From the NCBI RefSeq assembly GCF_018476525.1, contig NZ_JAHCST010000017.1:43456-107455 (forward strand): a stretch of 64,000 bases of DNA. The letters run 5' to 3'. A program made the translations under genes and the position numbers. The notes under the pieces were generated by a model, which was not told the DNA's origin, made no database searches, and worked only from the letters and a program-made list of their open reading frames with translations. Numbering within the stretch: the first letter of the stretch is position 1; each line of letters starts with the position of its first letter. This stretch comes from Acrocarpospora catenulata (GTDB taxonomy: Bacteria; Actinomycetota; Actinomycetes; Streptosporangiales; Streptosporangiaceae). Shown piece after piece: positions 63,516 to 64,000 of the stretch.

Positions 63516-63566
63516 GCCCCGGCGTGGCGCGTACGACCCCGGCGAGGGATGGGGTCGTCCGCGCCG

Positions 63567-63887
63567 TTAGTCGCGCGGAGTCGGCGGGATCCGGTCCTCC
63601 TCGGCAGCGGCGACCGGACCTCGATAGTGGCGTTGGATCAGACAGGCGGCGCCGGTCGGGTCGTCGGCGGGGTGGCTTACCTCGAACCCCTCCGCAGCCC
63701 AGACAAACGATCCGTTTTCGCACCAAACAGTCAGATCAGCGGATACCGACAGTACGGAGATGCCGTTCCCGTTGCTCTGGTAGGTGTGGGTGAAACCCTG
63801 ACGATGTAACGCGTAGCGCAGTAAACGCGTTGCCTCACCGGGGTTCCCCGAAGGCGGGTAGGACCTACCCGCACGGACCGCCAACAC
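63567..63887 (-). CDS. Hypothetical protein
   Basis: 106 residues from GTG 63887 (VLAVRAGRSYPPSGNPGEAT), preceded by GGGGGTGGG. A TTG at 63968 would add 27 residues, but a promoter-like TTGACC (63950-63955), 17 bp, CATTAT (63927-63932) lies within that extension, favouring the short form. The compact alpha/beta protein (TRLLRYALHRQGFTHTYQSN ... VSADLTVWCENGSFVWAAEG) has no recognised family, signal or membrane helix. Confidence 0.55.
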   Translation of the reverse strand: MLAVRAGRSYPPSGNPGEATRLLRYALHRQGFTHTYQSNGNGISVLSVSADLTVWCENGSFVWAAEGFEVSHPADDPTGAACLIQRHYRGPVAAAEEDRIPPTPRD

Positions 63888-64000
63888 CGGCCCACCCCCA
63901 TTGGATGGATTTGTACCAACGTTTGGATAATGCGCGGATCCCACCGTCAGGTCAAGTGGTTGTTCCAAGTCAGACCGAGATCGTCTAGATTTGTTGGCAC

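Overview
The window is high-GC actinobacterial DNA: strong G/C at third codon positions, many GTG/TTG starts, AGGAGG-type ribosome sites and single-residue start/stop overlaps. DasR/DasABC, a KstR2-like TetR regulator, PF04672 methyltransferases, a GPGG small membrane protein and actinobacterial Ser/Thr kinases point to a filamentous actinomycete, most likely Streptosporangiaceae or a close relative (inference; no rRNA or tRNA gene was recognised in the window).

Layout. 1-13.8 kb: a truncated copy of a NACHT gene tail, a class II glutamine amidotransferase, an SAM methyltransferase, an S33 peptidase, a lipoprotein, two divergent receptor-type Ser/Thr kinases, a CHAP-domain membrane protein followed by a tiny TTA-rich ORF, an acyl-CoA dehydrogenase and an LPFTG-anchored repeat protein. 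13.9-22.5 kb: a large LuxR-type ATPase regulator, a scar of gene fragments, a 1140-residue NACHT NTPase, an enolase-superfamily enzyme, a STAS protein and a GPGG membrane peptide. 22.8-33.3 kb: a GT4 glycosyltransferase preceded by the remnant of a GT9 gene, an amino-sugar operon (glucosamine-kinase-like, SIS, MerR), and a putrescine import and degradation cluster (PotB/C/A, TetR, FAD oxidase, aldehyde dehydrogenase) with a clear palindromic operator.

33.5-43.4 kb is a probable conflict/defence region: a tightly overlapping five-gene operon (SWIM-like zinc protein, unknown 454-residue protein, VWA protein, MoxR ATPase, TraB/ChaN-like DUF5682 protein), a LuxR regulator and an RloA/RloB (AbiL-type) pair. 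43.5-52 kb carries a KstR2-like TetR with an AlkD-type DNA glycosylase and a das-like locus for chitobiose/GlcNAc (GH20, two permeases, binding protein, divergent DasR-type regulator with dre-like sites), with a secreted CBM3-GH16 enzyme at its end. 52-64 kb: an RNA-polymerase-recycling helicase (HelR) with a near-perfect rifamycin-associated element, inserted between two copies of the dasR 3' end; a HEPN/MNT toxin-antitoxin pair with an operator over its own promoter; a 20-residue peptide ORF overlapping an ATP-grasp gene; PhoD-like and NagZ enzymes; two tandem small secreted proteins; a second ATP-grasp protein; an aspartate aminotransferase and a hypothetical protein.

Three themes stand out: amino-sugar use (GT4/SIS/kinase, das locus, NagZ), stress and phage defence (NACHT, MoxR-VWA operon, RloAB, HEPN/MNT, HelR), and visible rearrangement scars where gene 3' ends are duplicated next to defence or resistance genes.
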